Assembly (NCBI GenBank): GCA_947044365.1
Contig: OX345651.1
Span: 3,091,926-3,155,925, forward strand
Direction: 5' to 3'
Source of the DNA: Petrosia ficiformis
Lineage: Eukaryota; Porifera; Demospongiae; Haplosclerida; Petrosiidae
Length of the DNA: 64,000 bases
The stretch's first letter is position 1. Each line of letters begins with the position of its first letter. The translations under genes and the position numbers were made by a program. The notes under the pieces were generated by a model. It was given only the letters and a program-made list of their open reading frames with translations. It made no database searches and was not told the DNA's origin. Positions 34,701 through 39,457 of the stretch are shown one piece after another.

Positions 34701-36697
34701 ATGTACTGTACATCAATAAAACGTCACTATACAGTACAGTAATTACTCAGTAGTTACATGTAATGTATATATACAATGTAGTATGTACTGTACATCAATA
34801 AAACGTCACTATACAGTACAGTAATTACTCAGTAGTTCCACACTACAGTAGTTCAAAAGTAGTTCAACAGTAGTTTTGACAGTAACGGTGTACTTGTCAA
34901 TTCAACACCACAGTAGTGAGTGAGACAGTAATTACTATACTATACTGACAGTAGAACTAAAGTATATAATTACTATTACCGTATAGTAACATTTTATTGA
35001 CATATATTGTACATGTACTACAACTATCACACGAGTACACTGAAATTGATTTACATTATACACATGTACATGTATAATACAAGACTGTGTAACATACTTG
35101 CACACACAGGCACACATGAACACAGGCATACACGGACGCACTCAGACAGACAGACACACACACATACAGAAACATTTTCACTGTGTAAGTACATGTATAT
35201 TACATGCTTACCTCCCAAGAAACTGGCTGACTTAGAAGAGCTCTGTTCTCAGACTGAATAGTTAGCCTTTTCTGACTTCTATTAGACAACAAGTATATAC
35301 ATGTAATTATATTCATTAATTACATGTACAGGTACATGTACATGAATGTACACTATAGTGACTGTAGTCAAATACATGCACATGTACATGTACTTTGTAT
35401 TAGAAATGTAAATACAAGCTTAAAGTTAAAATCATACACGTATACATGTACATCTGTATGTATACATGTATGTACATGATTTATGAATTAAGTTAAGGCT
35501 ATTCTTCCACATGTACATGTTCCAGCACTACATACAAAAATTACTAGGATGATAATGTACATGTACACAGAATTACTGTACATGTACAATGTACATGTAA
35601 GTCAATCAATTAATCTACATGTAAATCCCTTTTAGTGAGCTTCATTAATCTAAACAATAACTAAATCATAACTACATGTACATGTACATGTACATGCATG
35701 TGTACATGTACATGTACATGTATGTACACGTGTATGTGTATAATAATTTGTCAGCATTTGGCACTTTATTAACCTTCCTACATGTAGTCATAATATTATT
35801 AAACTACATATGTACATGTACATGTATATAATTATAAACTAGGCACTGTACTAAAACAACACACATGGTTTCATACAGATAGGGTGGGAGGTGGGTGCCT
35901 TAGAATCCCAAAGTTTAATACTACAAGTCGCTGTTAAACCATTTTGGTTTTTAAATGTGATGAATTATTACACCTACATTGTAGCTCTGGAATGTTTTTT
36001 AATATCATCCACCAGAAGCAATATCAGAGCACCTACATTAAAAACCTTTCATGTCAGGGATTGGAAGGCATACCCCCTTCATAATTCACCTTTGCACAAT
36101 CTTCTATTATTCAACCCCACCTCCTACCAGATACTATTGAATTTTTGCATGAAACCCTGGTATTGTGATAATACTCATTACTTACTCCGCTTGTTTGTTC
36201 AATTCATCCAGAGCCTCGTGAAAAGAGAGAATATCAGAGTCAGTTCTATTAGGACTTCTACTCCCAGCCCAATCATTTACAGTATCTTGTCGAGGCTGAA
36301 GATTCATTTCAGTGTTCAACTTTGTTAAATTAGAGATACTATCTGAGTCTGAATCAAACACTGAATCATTCGATACCTTTCTCAATTCCTTTACGAGTTC
36401 AGAAGGACTACGATCGCTATGGATACTACCCTCACTGGTTTTTTTTTTCACATTTAGACTATCTGGGCGTGGAGAGGGCACTCTGTTTGGTGCGATCCCT
36501 TGTGGTAAAGACTGCATTCTTTTTGGCGGAGCCTGGTTGCCAGATGGAGTTATAGAAAGCACTCGTGATCCTTTCTCTGCCATACCATTTATTTTCTCTG
36601 GTGACGGAACTAATGATAATGGTATTGTTGAATGAACAAGTTCTGATAATGAAGATCTTTTGTATGGAGACACTTCAGGAATTTCATTACTTGACAT
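3649..36697 (-). CDS. DGKZ/DGKI: Type IV diacylglycerol kinase (DGK zeta/iota class), 32 exons
   Basis: Phosphorylates diacylglycerol to phosphatidic acid, ending DAG signals at membranes. The 32 coding segments join without a phase conflict to 3411 bases, 1136 residues plus stop, about the size of human DGK zeta/iota. Order: Ser-rich N-terminus 1-193; C1a about 201-257; C1b about 292-347; basic MARCKS-like segment 371-411; catalytic domain about 419-545 with NPKSGG (428-433), CGGDGT (478-483) and PLGTGND (506-512); accessory domain about 560-745; linker; ankyrin repeats about 984-1105; C-terminus ELVY. C1-C1-basic-kinase-ankyrin order defines type IV DGKs. The start codon (ATG at 36697) is the first in exon 1, which has no in-frame stop before it, so an upstream coding exon is possible. 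Odd points: exon 6 lies inside a transposon, and the C-terminus lacks the vertebrate ETAV PDZ ligand. Confidence 0.95.
4297..4740. mobile_element. GGCCATCCCTAT fold-back family, copy A
   Basis: Contains the family signature GCCCATAGGGCCATCCCTAT near 4614-4633 and shares 4420-4560 inverted with copy B (5955-6312), e.g. TTTCAGGTAGAATAGCTAGC. It includes a (TA)n run at about 4658-4678. In DGK intron 31. Confidence 0.7.
4892..4955 (-). CDS. DGKZ/DGKI: DGK exon 31: last ankyrin segment
   Basis: 64 bases, acceptor TTTTTAG, donor CTAA|GTAAGT. Encodes [20 protein letters not shown], matching '[21 protein letters not shown]'. If the donor is ignored the frame stays open to about 4734, giving an alternative hydrophobic tail; I favour splicing to exon 32. 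Confidence 0.9.
5580..5679 (-). CDS. DGKZ/DGKI: DGK exon 30: ankyrin repeat
   Basis: 100 bases, acceptor TTCACAG, donor CAG|GTATGA. Encodes [20 protein letters not shown] and [12 protein letters not shown], matching [28 protein letters not shown]. Confidence 0.97.
5955..6312. mobile_element. GGCCATCCCTAT fold-back family, copy B
   Basis: Starts TTATGGCCCGTAGGGCCATC and is largely the reverse complement of copy A. Lies in DGK intron 29. Non-coding. Confidence 0.7.
6484..6520 (-). CDS. DGKZ/DGKI: DGK exon 29: ankyrin linker
   Basis: 37 bases, acceptor TCCTTAG, donor ACAA|GTGAGT. Encodes [11 protein letters not shown], equivalent to 'PPEILDAVEEN' of DGK zeta. Confidence 0.92.
7492..7612 (-). 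CDS. DGKZ/DGKI: DGK exon 28: ankyrin repeat
   Basis: 121 bases, acceptor ATTTCAG, donor AATG|GTGAGA. Encodes [20 protein letters not shown], a textbook ankyrin core (TPLHHAA). Confidence 0.97.
7885..8160. repeat. Tandem repeat of about 60 bp, 4-5 copies
   Basis: Unit includes ATTCATTCCTTTCAAGGGCT, CCCTCTAATTGAACAATAGG and TAGGGCCTGAGGTACATGT. In DGK intron 27. Confidence 0.85.
8333..8396 (-). CDS. DGKZ/DGKI: DGK exon 27: start of ankyrin region
   Basis: 64 bases, acceptor TTTGGACAG after a long T run, donor AAG|GTAAAT. Encodes [20 protein letters not shown], matching the 'LIEAAKRNDFCKL' opening of the C-terminal ankyrin repeats. Confidence 0.93.
8461..8484 (-). CDS. DGKZ/DGKI: DGK exon 26: 24-base microexon
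   Basis: Acceptor CATTGTAG, donor GTGG|GTAAGT. Encodes SQSDSDS. It is a multiple of three, so skipping keeps the frame; a candidate alternatively spliced microexon. Confidence 0.75.
8732..8776 (-). CDS. DGKZ/DGKI: DGK exon 25: linker
   Basis: 45 bases, acceptor TCTGTAG, donor TTGA|GTAAGT. Encodes [14 protein letters not shown]. Phases agree with both neighbours. Confidence 0.82.
   Translation of the reverse strand, partial: FIYIRFISTAYNRH
9614..9724 (-). CDS. DGKZ/DGKI: DGK exon 24: acidic linker
   Basis: 111 bases, acceptor TTCTTTAG, donor GATGT|GTAAGT. Encodes [20 protein letters not shown]; two SP sites and many Asp/Glu. Confidence 0.85.
9865..10058. mobile_element. MITE family with TGTCAATAAAA termini, full copy
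   Basis: Left end TGTCAATAAAACGTCACCAT and right end ATGGTGACATTTTATTGACA are inverted repeats; the interior is itself palindromic (CACTACAGTAGT). About 194 bp. Related copies: 15129-15280, 16630-16815, 34396-35002 and 36799-36997. Confidence 0.85.
10287..10347 (-). CDS. DGKZ/DGKI: DGK exon 23: Ser-rich linker
   Basis: 61 bases, acceptor AATTACAG, donor TGAG|GTAAAG. Encodes [19 protein letters not shown]. No domain; acidic, Ser-rich, probably flexible. Confidence 0.83.
10474..10520 (-). CDS. DGKZ/DGKI: DGK exon 22: Ser-rich linker
   Basis: 47 bases, acceptor CTTCAG, donor TATA|GTAAGC. Encodes [15 protein letters not shown]. Needed to keep the frame open: joining exon 21 directly to exon 23 gives a stop. 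Confidence 0.82.
10597..10795. mobile_element. AGTTAACT-rich dispersed repeat
   Basis: Segments such as TTAGTTATAGTTAACTAAAA recur at about 15733-15870, 28515-28620, 29366-29540, 33812-33990 and 53270-53615, often starting 'GTTGTTTTAGT'. Internally symmetrical and non-coding. Confidence 0.65.
11809..11840. repeat. (GACA)n microsatellite
   Basis: About eight uninterrupted ACAG/GACA units in DGK intron 21. Confidence 0.9.
11997..12135 (-). CDS. DGKZ/DGKI: DGK exon 21: post-catalytic linker
   Basis: 139 bases, acceptor TTTTTAG, donor TCTAC|GTATGT. Encodes [20 protein letters not shown], corresponding to the region around FYRIDRAQEHLNY of DGK zeta. Confidence 0.9.
12304..12402 (+). mobile_element. 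tRNA-derived SINE, 5'-truncated copy
   Basis: Retains the body (CAACTCTCATTTTTTCATTT, TTGCCTCAGGTGTC), a (TTTC)n stretch and the terminal GATAACATCATGTA, but lacks the tRNA-like head seen at 58113. Confidence 0.85.
12628..12756 (-). CDS. DGKZ/DGKI: DGK exon 20: post-catalytic linker
   Basis: 129 bases, acceptor GCTGTAG, donor GATG|GTAAGT. Ends with [12 protein letters not shown], equivalent to the 'LSPKWCFLD' motif of DGK zeta. Confidence 0.93.
12820..13430. other. Probable old transposon-like block
   Basis: Locally higher G+C than its surroundings. Has internal inverted repeats (GACCAATCAAATTG against CAATTTGATTAGTCAC; AGGTTGATAA against TTATCAACCT). No coding frame I trust; the 13014-13208 frame has no family resemblance. 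Confidence 0.4.
13482..13735. mobile_element. Fold-back element related to the TATGTGACC family
   Basis: Arms around CATTTTGTACAGGAAGTCAA and GATACTGAATTTCATTGACC pair, and the ends TTTTCAAAAACGGACAC / GTGTCCTCTTTCAAAAAC are inverted. It shares its core with the element at 14747-15018. Confidence 0.75.
14307..14404 (-). CDS. DGKZ/DGKI: DGK exon 19: post-catalytic linker
   Basis: 98 bases; acceptor CTACATGTAG comes from the palindromic hexamer; donor GAAG|GTATGT. Encodes [20 protein letters not shown], matching the LRIQVSRVSMHDYEALHYD segment of DGK zeta. Confidence 0.93.
14747..15018. mobile_element. Fold-back MITE, TATGTGACC family
   Basis: Ends ATATATGTGACCAAATTTTC and the matching inverse ...GGTCACATATAT at 15018; the whole ~270 bp folds on itself, e.g. 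CCATCATTTTGTACAGGAAG against its inverse near 14918-14936. In DGK intron 18. Confidence 0.85.
15129..15280. mobile_element. TGTCAATAAAA MITE, truncated copy
   Basis: Begins TGTCAATAAAATGTCACCAT; the right inverted terminus is missing. Confidence 0.7.
15299..15660. repeat. Tandem repeat of 48-49 bp, about 7.5 copies
   Basis: Unit includes ATTCATGTGGGGGTAACTTA, GACTCACCCC and TATACTATAGCTATACAC. Copies are almost identical, varying only in a C run of 4 or 5, so the expansion is recent. Confidence 0.95.
15879..16290. mobile_element. hAT-type non-autonomous element
   Basis: Termini TAGGGCTAAGACGAAGG and CCTTCGTTCCCAGCCCTA are inverted, flanked by an 8-bp near-duplication ACTATTAC (15871-15878) / ACTACTAC (16291-16298). 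TIR style and 8-bp target duplication fit hAT. The 412-bp interior has no convincing transposase. Confidence 0.85.
16381..16580 (-). CDS. DGKZ/DGKI: DGK exon 18: end of accessory domain
   Basis: 200 bases, donor GGGA|GTAAGT, phase 2 out. Encodes [24 protein letters not shown] and [10 protein letters not shown], the conserved GHGER and QVDGEPC block ending the lipid-kinase fold. Confidence 0.97.
16630..16815. mobile_element. TGTCAATAAAA MITE, full copy
   Basis: Left TGTCAATAAAAAGCCACCAT and right ATGGTGACATTTTATTGA form inverted ends; interior as in the copy at 9865. Confidence 0.85.
17093..17158 (-). CDS. DGKZ/DGKI: DGK exon 17: accessory domain
   Basis: 66 bases, phase 0, acceptor TCATTAG, donor TTT|GTAAGT. 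Encodes [19 protein letters not shown], matching F-PQ--DDG-IEVIGF. Confidence 0.96.
17840..17965 (-). CDS. DGKZ/DGKI: DGK exon 16: accessory domain
   Basis: 126 bases, phase 0, donor CAG|GTACGA. Encodes [27 protein letters not shown]; matches the CDG-DLT and FLNIP-Y-AGT-PWG pattern. The Pro in 'NIP' is Thr here. Confidence 0.96.
18270..18500. repeat. Tandem repeat of about 43-54 bp, 5 copies
   Basis: Unit: TATACTGTAATAATTAGAGC, ATACAAGTACATGTACATGTA. Copy length varies with the number of hexamer units. Open frames on both strands here are artefacts. Confidence 0.92.
18645..18758 (-). mobile_element. tRNA-derived SINE, truncated copy
   Basis: Minus-strand copy: GATGTTAT terminus, (GAAA)n tract, GACACCTGAGGCAATGG body and TTGCCTCAGGTGGGATTCC, where it ends within the B-box side of the tRNA head. 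Confidence 0.85.
18889..18951 (-). CDS. DGKZ/DGKI: DGK exon 15: accessory domain
   Basis: 63 bases, phase 0, acceptor TATTCAG, donor GTG|GTGAGT. Encodes [20 protein letters not shown] and a final V. Confidence 0.92.
19079..19134 (-). CDS. DGKZ/DGKI: DGK exon 14: accessory domain
   Basis: 56 bases encoding [19 protein letters not shown], a highly conserved DGK accessory motif. Acceptor ATTATAG, donor AAG|GTTTGT. Confidence 0.96.
19597..20227. mobile_element. GGCCATCCCTAT fold-back family, longest copy
   Basis: Inverted ends: TTATGGCACACAGGGACATC (then CCTATGATTGCTTT) on the left, and AAAGCAATCATAGGGATGGC with CCTATGGGCCATAA on the right. Contains a pure (TA)n run at about 19654-19711. About 630 bp, no coding frame. 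Partial relatives: 4297, 5955, 23930, 42940 and 44990. Confidence 0.85.
20592..20700 (-). CDS. DGKZ/DGKI: DGK exon 13: start of accessory domain
   Basis: 109 bases, acceptor CTCCACAG, donor AGAG|GTATGC. Encodes [20 protein letters not shown], nearly identical to the vertebrate accessory-domain motif. Confidence 0.97.
20745..21034. mobile_element. GTACCTGA fold-back MITE, copy 1
   Basis: Ends GTACCTGATATTATTAAGTT and its inverse AACTTAATAAAGTTAGGTAC; about 290 bp. An inverted sister copy is at 22378-22674, so the two flank DGK exon 12 in opposite orientation. Confidence 0.85.
21905..22062. mobile_element. Dispersed repeat shared with 41727-41941
   Basis: TGTTCTGCCCAGGATATTTA and TCTGTCTCAGTAGCCTATAT match, in reverse orientation, the copy in MRCK intron 2. 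Confidence 0.8.
22169..22276 (-). CDS. DGKZ/DGKI: DGK exon 12: end of catalytic domain
   Basis: 108 bases, phase 0 both sides. Encodes [18 protein letters not shown] then [17 protein letters not shown]; matches the YTDEPVSKIL and VQLDRW segments of type IV DGKs. Confidence 0.95.
22378..22674. mobile_element. GTACCTGA fold-back MITE, copy 2 (inverted)
   Basis: Same family as 20745-21034 in the opposite orientation; ends GTACCTGACATTATTAAGTT and AACTTAATAATGTCAGGTAC. Confidence 0.85.
22813..22960. repeat. (GA)n and (CAGA)n microsatellites
   Basis: A pure GA run at about 22817-22851 followed by interrupted CAGA units, directly downstream of DGK exon 11. The Ser/Leu-rich open frame on the minus strand is its translation. 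Confidence 0.9.
22990..23164 (-). CDS. DGKZ/DGKI: DGK exon 11: catalytic core
   Basis: 175 bases, donor GCG|GTAAGT. Encodes [15 protein letters not shown] with the glycine-rich ATP-binding motif GGDGT, and [17 protein letters not shown]. All residues expected for activity are present; VGW of vertebrates is AGW. Confidence 0.98.
23386..23720. mobile_element. hAT-type element with a short ORF start
   Basis: Ends CAGGGTTCTCGTCAG and CTAGTGAGAACCCTG, hAT-style CAGGG termini. It is inserted into a repeat of 'gcagccac..ggcttagaaaat' units, which continue on both sides and share GCCAC. Inside, an ATG near 23510 opens a basic stretch [10 protein letters not shown] followed by GTAGGT, perhaps the first exon of a lost transposase. 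In DGK intron 10. Confidence 0.75.
23930..24060. mobile_element. GGCCATCCCTAT family, fragment
   Basis: Shares TTTGTGGTGTCCAACATTCAG and TTTCAGGTAGAAC with the 19.6-kb copy; both ends are missing. Confidence 0.6.
24341..24495 (-). CDS. DGKZ/DGKI: DGK exon 10: start of catalytic domain
   Basis: 155 bases, acceptor TTGTTAG, donor TTTGG|GTTAGT. Encodes [16 protein letters not shown] and [17 protein letters not shown], hallmark opening of the DGK catalytic domain. Ends in phase 2, completed by the next exon. Confidence 0.97.
24525..24850. repeat. Tandem repeat around 'CAACAGTGCACATG', 5-6 copies
   Basis: Unit: AACATGATTTGATCAACAGT, GCACATGTACATGTACATGT, ATTTACAATTAT. In DGK intron 9. Its minus-strand open frames are not genes. 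Confidence 0.9.
25263..25385 (-). CDS. DGKZ/DGKI: DGK exon 9: basic MARCKS-like segment
   Basis: 123 bases, phase 0, acceptor ACTTAG, donor ACA|GTGAGC. The 41 residues include [18 protein letters not shown], equivalent to the MARCKS phosphorylation-site-like segment that in DGK zeta directs nuclear import and is a PKC target. Thr and Ser sit among the Arg/Lys, so phosphorylation control is plausible. Confidence 0.92.
25439..25577 (-). mobile_element. tRNA-derived SINE, full-length copy
   Basis: On the minus strand: tRNA-like head with A box TAGCTCAGTTGGTAGAGC and B box GGTTCGAATCC, then body TTGCCTCAGGTGTC, (TTTC)n and a GATAATATCA terminus. The head folds as a tRNA-like cloverleaf with loop CTGGAGT, but body and family copies show it is a SINE and not a working tRNA gene. 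Confidence 0.9.
25683..25778 (-). mobile_element. tRNA-derived SINE, headless copy
   Basis: Second copy 100 bp from the full-length one: same GATATTATCAGGAAAGAAAG end, longer (GAAA)n, body, then stops before the tRNA-like head. Could be a local duplication. Confidence 0.85.
25850..26285. repeat. CCATCCATTGAT-type minisatellite
   Basis: Imperfect units of CATC/CCATTGAT with a higher-order repeat of about 62-65 bp (CACCCATTGGTCCATCCATC, then CATTGAACAATCATTTGAT). In DGK intron 8, between C1b and the basic segment. Confidence 0.9.
26373..26525 (-). CDS. DGKZ/DGKI: DGK exon 8: second half of C1b
   Basis: 153 bases, phase 0, acceptor CTGCAG, donor ACT|GTAAGT. Encodes [21 protein letters not shown] and the conserved IIPPSWIIK after C1b. 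Confidence 0.97.
26758..26856 (-). CDS. DGKZ/DGKI: DGK exon 7: first half of C1b
   Basis: 99 bases, phase 0, donor AGA|GTAAGT. Encodes [13 protein letters not shown] then [19 protein letters not shown]. The HH start and CxxCGKGF zinc motif match C1b of DGK zeta/iota. Confidence 0.95.
27404..27825. mobile_element. TATGTGACC-family MITE containing DGK exon 6
   Basis: Left end ATATGTGACC followed by CCGAAAACCACTCTTATGGA; the right end, inverted, reads ATATGTGACC then AAAAACCAGTTTTATGGATT. The first 10 bases are identical, with further matching blocks over about 45 bases. The outer bases suggest a TA target site. DGK exon 6 (27528-27575) lies in the interior. Confidence 0.75.
27528..27575 (-). 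CDS. DGKZ/DGKI: DGK exon 6: 16-codon linker exon inside a MITE
   Basis: 48 bases, phase 0 in and out, acceptor TTGCTAG, donor CAG|GTAAGA, encoding [16 protein letters not shown]. Skipping it keeps the frame and leaves a C1a-C1b linker close to the human length; including it makes the linker about 16 residues longer. It lies wholly inside the inverted-repeat element 27404-27825, so it is probably an exonised transposon piece or cassette exon. Without RNA evidence its use is a prediction. Confidence 0.6.
28515..28620. mobile_element. AGTTAACT-rich repeat, fragment
   Basis: Contains TTGTGACTTTTAGTTAACC twice with related spacing; same family as 10597. Confidence 0.55.
29104..29204 (-). CDS. DGKZ/DGKI: DGK exon 5: end of C1a
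   Basis: 101 bases encoding [13 protein letters not shown] and [16 protein letters not shown]; the CK-x-x-VHTSC and CKPTFRE motifs match type IV DGK C1a. Donor GAT|GTAAGT, phase 0. The 4-kb intron upstream (29205-33199) holds the large tandem array and a SINE. Confidence 0.95.
29870..30052 (-). mobile_element. Second tRNA-derived SINE family
   Basis: Minus strand: GTGTGGCATAGTGGTTAGAGC (A-box-like), then CTTTAGCCTCTTATCGAAAG and GTCAGTGGTTCTGGTTC (B-box-like). Unlike the GAAA-tailed family in head and body. The minus-strand open frame here is non-coding SINE sequence. In DGK intron 4. Confidence 0.7.
31503..32895. repeat. Large tandem array, 9 copies of 144-167 bp
   Basis: The motif CACAGTTTTCCTCATCAATAG starts at 31503, 31670, 31820, 31984, 32140, 32284, 32448, 32606 and 32756. 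Between copies lie GTTACATCACAGGAACTTAG, hexamer runs of variable length, and AATGAGGCACCAATTCAATA. The non-hexamer parts are nearly identical. Frames stay open on both strands for 100-168 codons with repeated peptides, but codon use is repeat-driven and no start, splice or domain logic supports a gene. In DGK intron 4. Confidence 0.95.
33200..33245 (-). CDS. DGKZ/DGKI: DGK exon 4: middle of C1a
   Basis: 46 bases encoding [15 protein letters not shown] plus one base. The acceptor is TTTACATGTAG, taken directly from the palindromic hexamer. Donor CAG|GTATAA. Confidence 0.9.
34258..34341 (-). CDS. DGKZ/DGKI: DGK exon 3: start of C1a
   Basis: 84 bases, phase 0 both sides, donor CAA|GTGAGT. Encodes [17 protein letters not shown] and ETQYCQ; the HMW start and the Cys in QYC match the first zinc-binding half of the atypical C1a of type IV DGKs. 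Confidence 0.93.
34390..35003. repeat. TGTCAATAAAA MITE with internal tandem expansion
   Basis: The outer parts match the MITE at 9865 (right end ATAGTAACATTTTATTGACA), but the left terminus has been amplified in about 5 units of ~90 bp: CATCAATAAAACGTCACTAT, ACAGTACAGTAATTACTCAG, TAGTTACATGTAATGTATAT. Confidence 0.85.
35212..35278 (-). CDS. DGKZ/DGKI: DGK exon 2: linker before C1a
   Basis: 67 bases, acceptor TCTAATAG, donor GAG|GTAAGC. Encodes [22 protein letters not shown]; the final 'VSW' matches the 'TVDW'-type segment before the first C1 domain of vertebrate DGK zeta. Phase 2 in, phase 0 out. Confidence 0.9.
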
Positions 36698-36717
36698 GTA
36701 TATGGTTTTAGAAACAC
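36186..36717 (-). CDS. DGKZ/DGKI: DGK exon 1: Ser-rich N-terminus
   Basis: Acceptor TTCTCTAG at 36718, donor GA|GTAAGT below 36186, ends in phase 2. Translation probably starts at ATG 36697 (residues MSSNEIPEV), leaving 20 bases as 5' UTR. The 170 residues are rich in Ser, Pro, Lys and Asp, with a DSDSDS run and many SP pairs. No domain is visible; it looks disordered and phosphorylatable. The Leu/Glu-rich end [13 protein letters not shown] leads to exon 2. The acceptor shows that at least one upstream exon, probably 5' UTR, exists. Confidence 0.85.
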
Positions 36718-36798
36718 CTAGAGAATTATATATACACTGTACATACAACATCATTGCCTGTGACATACATTGTACATTTACAGGTACAGGTACAGTAT

Positions 36799-36997
36799 AT
36801 GACAATACAAAGTCACCATACAGTACAGTAATTACCCAATAGTTTCATTTCCACACTAAAGTAGTTCAACAGTAATTTTGACAGTAATTGGTACACTTGT
36901 CCATTCAATACCACAGTAGTGAGACAGTAATTACTATACTATACTGACAATAGAACTAAGATAATCACTGTTACTGTATGGTGACGTTATATTGACA
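36799..36997. mobile_element. TGTCAATAAAA MITE, copy upstream of DGK exon 1
   Basis: Left end TGACAATACAAAGTCACCAT, right end ATGGTGACGTTATATTGACA; about 80 bp upstream of the exon 1 acceptor. Confidence 0.8.
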
Positions 36998-37429
36998 TGT
37001 ACATGTTAATGGTAATTCGTAATCAAAGTTGACTTCAGAAAAGGTTTCTCAACTTTGAATGACCAACAACAGTTTAGCTAAACTATTTTCCTACAATTAT
37101 TTATCCCATTCTTTTTGTTTATCAATCATTATTGAGTTACAGTATAATCATGTATTAATCTTATGACATTAAACTACACAGTATCTACATGTATATTACA
37201 TATGAAGTCATTACATTATAATTACAAGGTCATTGTGAATGTGAACAAGTTTCAATAAACAGGTTTAACCAATGAACAGACAGGTTTAACCAATGAATAA
37301 ACAGGTTTATGAACAAACAAGATAGAAAAACACATGAGTGTTGAAATAGCCAGGATATTGTACAGTTTACTTAGTGAATGTTTAGGCAAGAAGAGAGTAG
37401 TTAAATTACATGTAGGTACACATGTACAT

Positions 37430-37700
37430 GTAATTCCACACCCCTGATGACAACCATTACTTGAAATCAAAGTTTTTGATGCGTTTTGAAGCATGGGCCA
37501 AATTGGCTCAACAATGGTTAGTGTGTGCGCCATTGAGAATACAACTTGAGCCAATTAACAATCAGTTAATGCTGTTAGTGACAATATAATCATAATTAAC
37601 TGTGCCATCTGGCACAAAGAGAGAACTGTGCAGTGCCAAACAAGAAGCTCTTTGGGCCAATGGTACGCCATATGAGCTTATCAAAATTTCAAAAACACTG
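37430..37700. mobile_element. Dispersed repeat (CAATGGTTAGTGTGTG family)
   Basis: GCATGGGCCAAATTGGCTCA and CAATGGTTAGTGTGTG recur at about 30890-30960 and, inverted or diverged, at 60770-60850 and 61195-61365. No coding potential. Confidence 0.6.
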
Positions 37701-38358
37701 TTTCAAATCTCTACTGTTTTCTAAGCATGAGTTAAAAAACGCACACACACACACACACGCACAATAATAAAACCGAATGTTTACATTTATCTACATGTAC
37801 AACTATGTTTTTTCAACAAATATAATCTAATAATACATGTATGCACATGTAAATAATTATAGATTGATGTAGGAATTCTCTATAAAAGGGCCTAATAATT
37901 TATAAAATATTTGGGAAACAGTTGGGTGATTCCACAGCTGTTACATGTAGTTTACAAAAATTGCATCTACATGTATTACTTGATAGAAATTCTCTACTGT
38001 GATTAATTACTGTACATGTAATTCGGTTTAAAATTTAAAAAAGTAATTTCAAATGTAATTATAGACATTTCCATTACTTTAGTTCCAAGGTTCGAAACAG
38101 CTGTGGTATAAAGATATCATGAACATTTACAGTAGATACATGGAGGTCAGGAAGTTGATACATTTTGTACATGTTTATTTGTTATTGTCTGCCAATTACT
38201 ACTTATGAATATCATTAAAAACAGGCTTGTGTTTAAATCATGAGAATATAAATTATATGATACATATTATGATAGAATCCCTATATAGACTACATGAAGT
38301 GCAGTACCATATATACATGTATGTACGTATGTACGTATATGCATGGCTCTGTCTACAG

Positions 38359-38491
38359 GCCAACTCTGAGCGCTCAATTTTTGATCACCTTTCAGTCAAA
38401 TGCTACCAATTAAGAAGTCATGCAGCAGCTGAGAGTGTCCTCAGTAGAATATGTTGTGGACAGTTTTGGATACATGAACTAGTTCATGGTA
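38359..38491 (+). other. Exon-like open segment, gene unknown
   Basis: Preceded by a good acceptor (CTCTGTCTACAG) and followed by a GTATAC donor. Reads ANSERSIFDHLSVKCYQLRS and AAAESVLSRICCGQFWIHEL in one frame, with composition unlike the surrounding repeats. No partner exon was found on either side and no family is recognised. It could be a lone exon, a retained transposon piece or chance. Confidence 0.3.
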
Positions 38492-39457
38492 TACATGTAC
38501 ATGTGATGTAATTAGTTCTATATCAACATCAAAAATTAATGTAAATAAAAAAGTGTGAGTTTGTGTATAAGAAGTTTCAGTTCTTATGGATGTTTACATT
38601 ACATCTACATATAATTTACATGTATTATATATCAATTACATGCACACATATATACATGTGTACATGCATATGTACACGTACATGTATGTACATGTACATG
38701 TATATACATGTATGCATTAATGGTGGTAATTTATAATGTACATGACTGTTTTTTTGGTTGTATAGCTGCCAAAAACTTTTATAAATAATGATACACACAC
38801 ATACACACACAAACACATACACACATGTACATGCAATTAGAGTAAGCTCCCACTCATAATTATAAGTTATTAATCATTTAAAAATACAACATGTTGTAAG
38901 TGTACAAATTGATCATACATATTTGATAAGATCAGAGCATTGCAGTTGTAATTTTATGATATTTAAGTAATTTTTTACTGATTCATAATACACTTTAACA
39001 ACCTATATACATATGTAAGTACAAGTACATGTGTATATCTTCTTTGAGAAATTTGCTTTTATTCTGTCTATACATAAGTAAGGGAAGTGGCTAGTATACT
39101 TTGGTTGCTAAGGTACCATCCCAATCTTGGTTTCTGTGCTTTTTTCGGTTTTGATATCCCTACATGTTCTTTCATTAAAAAAAAAAGTTTTACACTATAG
39201 CAATTGTTGTTATCTGATTCACCTGGAAGACAAAGTATCGGAAAAGGATGAGTATTTTAAAGAAAACACATTGCTTTGATGAAAGAATAATAAGAGCAGT
39301 AAGATCTGTTGTATATGGCCCTATATCCCTATGATTGCTTTAATTTCACTGGTTTAGGACAGGAAGAAGTCATCAGCAATGATTTACGCATGTAGGTTAG
39401 AACTTAGAAAGAACAGTTCAGTTAATCAAGAATCTACTGAATCTAGTATTCACAATA

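Noticed and set aside
35891..36328. 145-codon + strand open frame
   Set aside because: Antisense to DGK exon 1 and the adjoining intron; no family resemblance.
36312..36635. 107-codon + strand open frame
   Set aside because: Exact antisense shadow of DGK exon 1.
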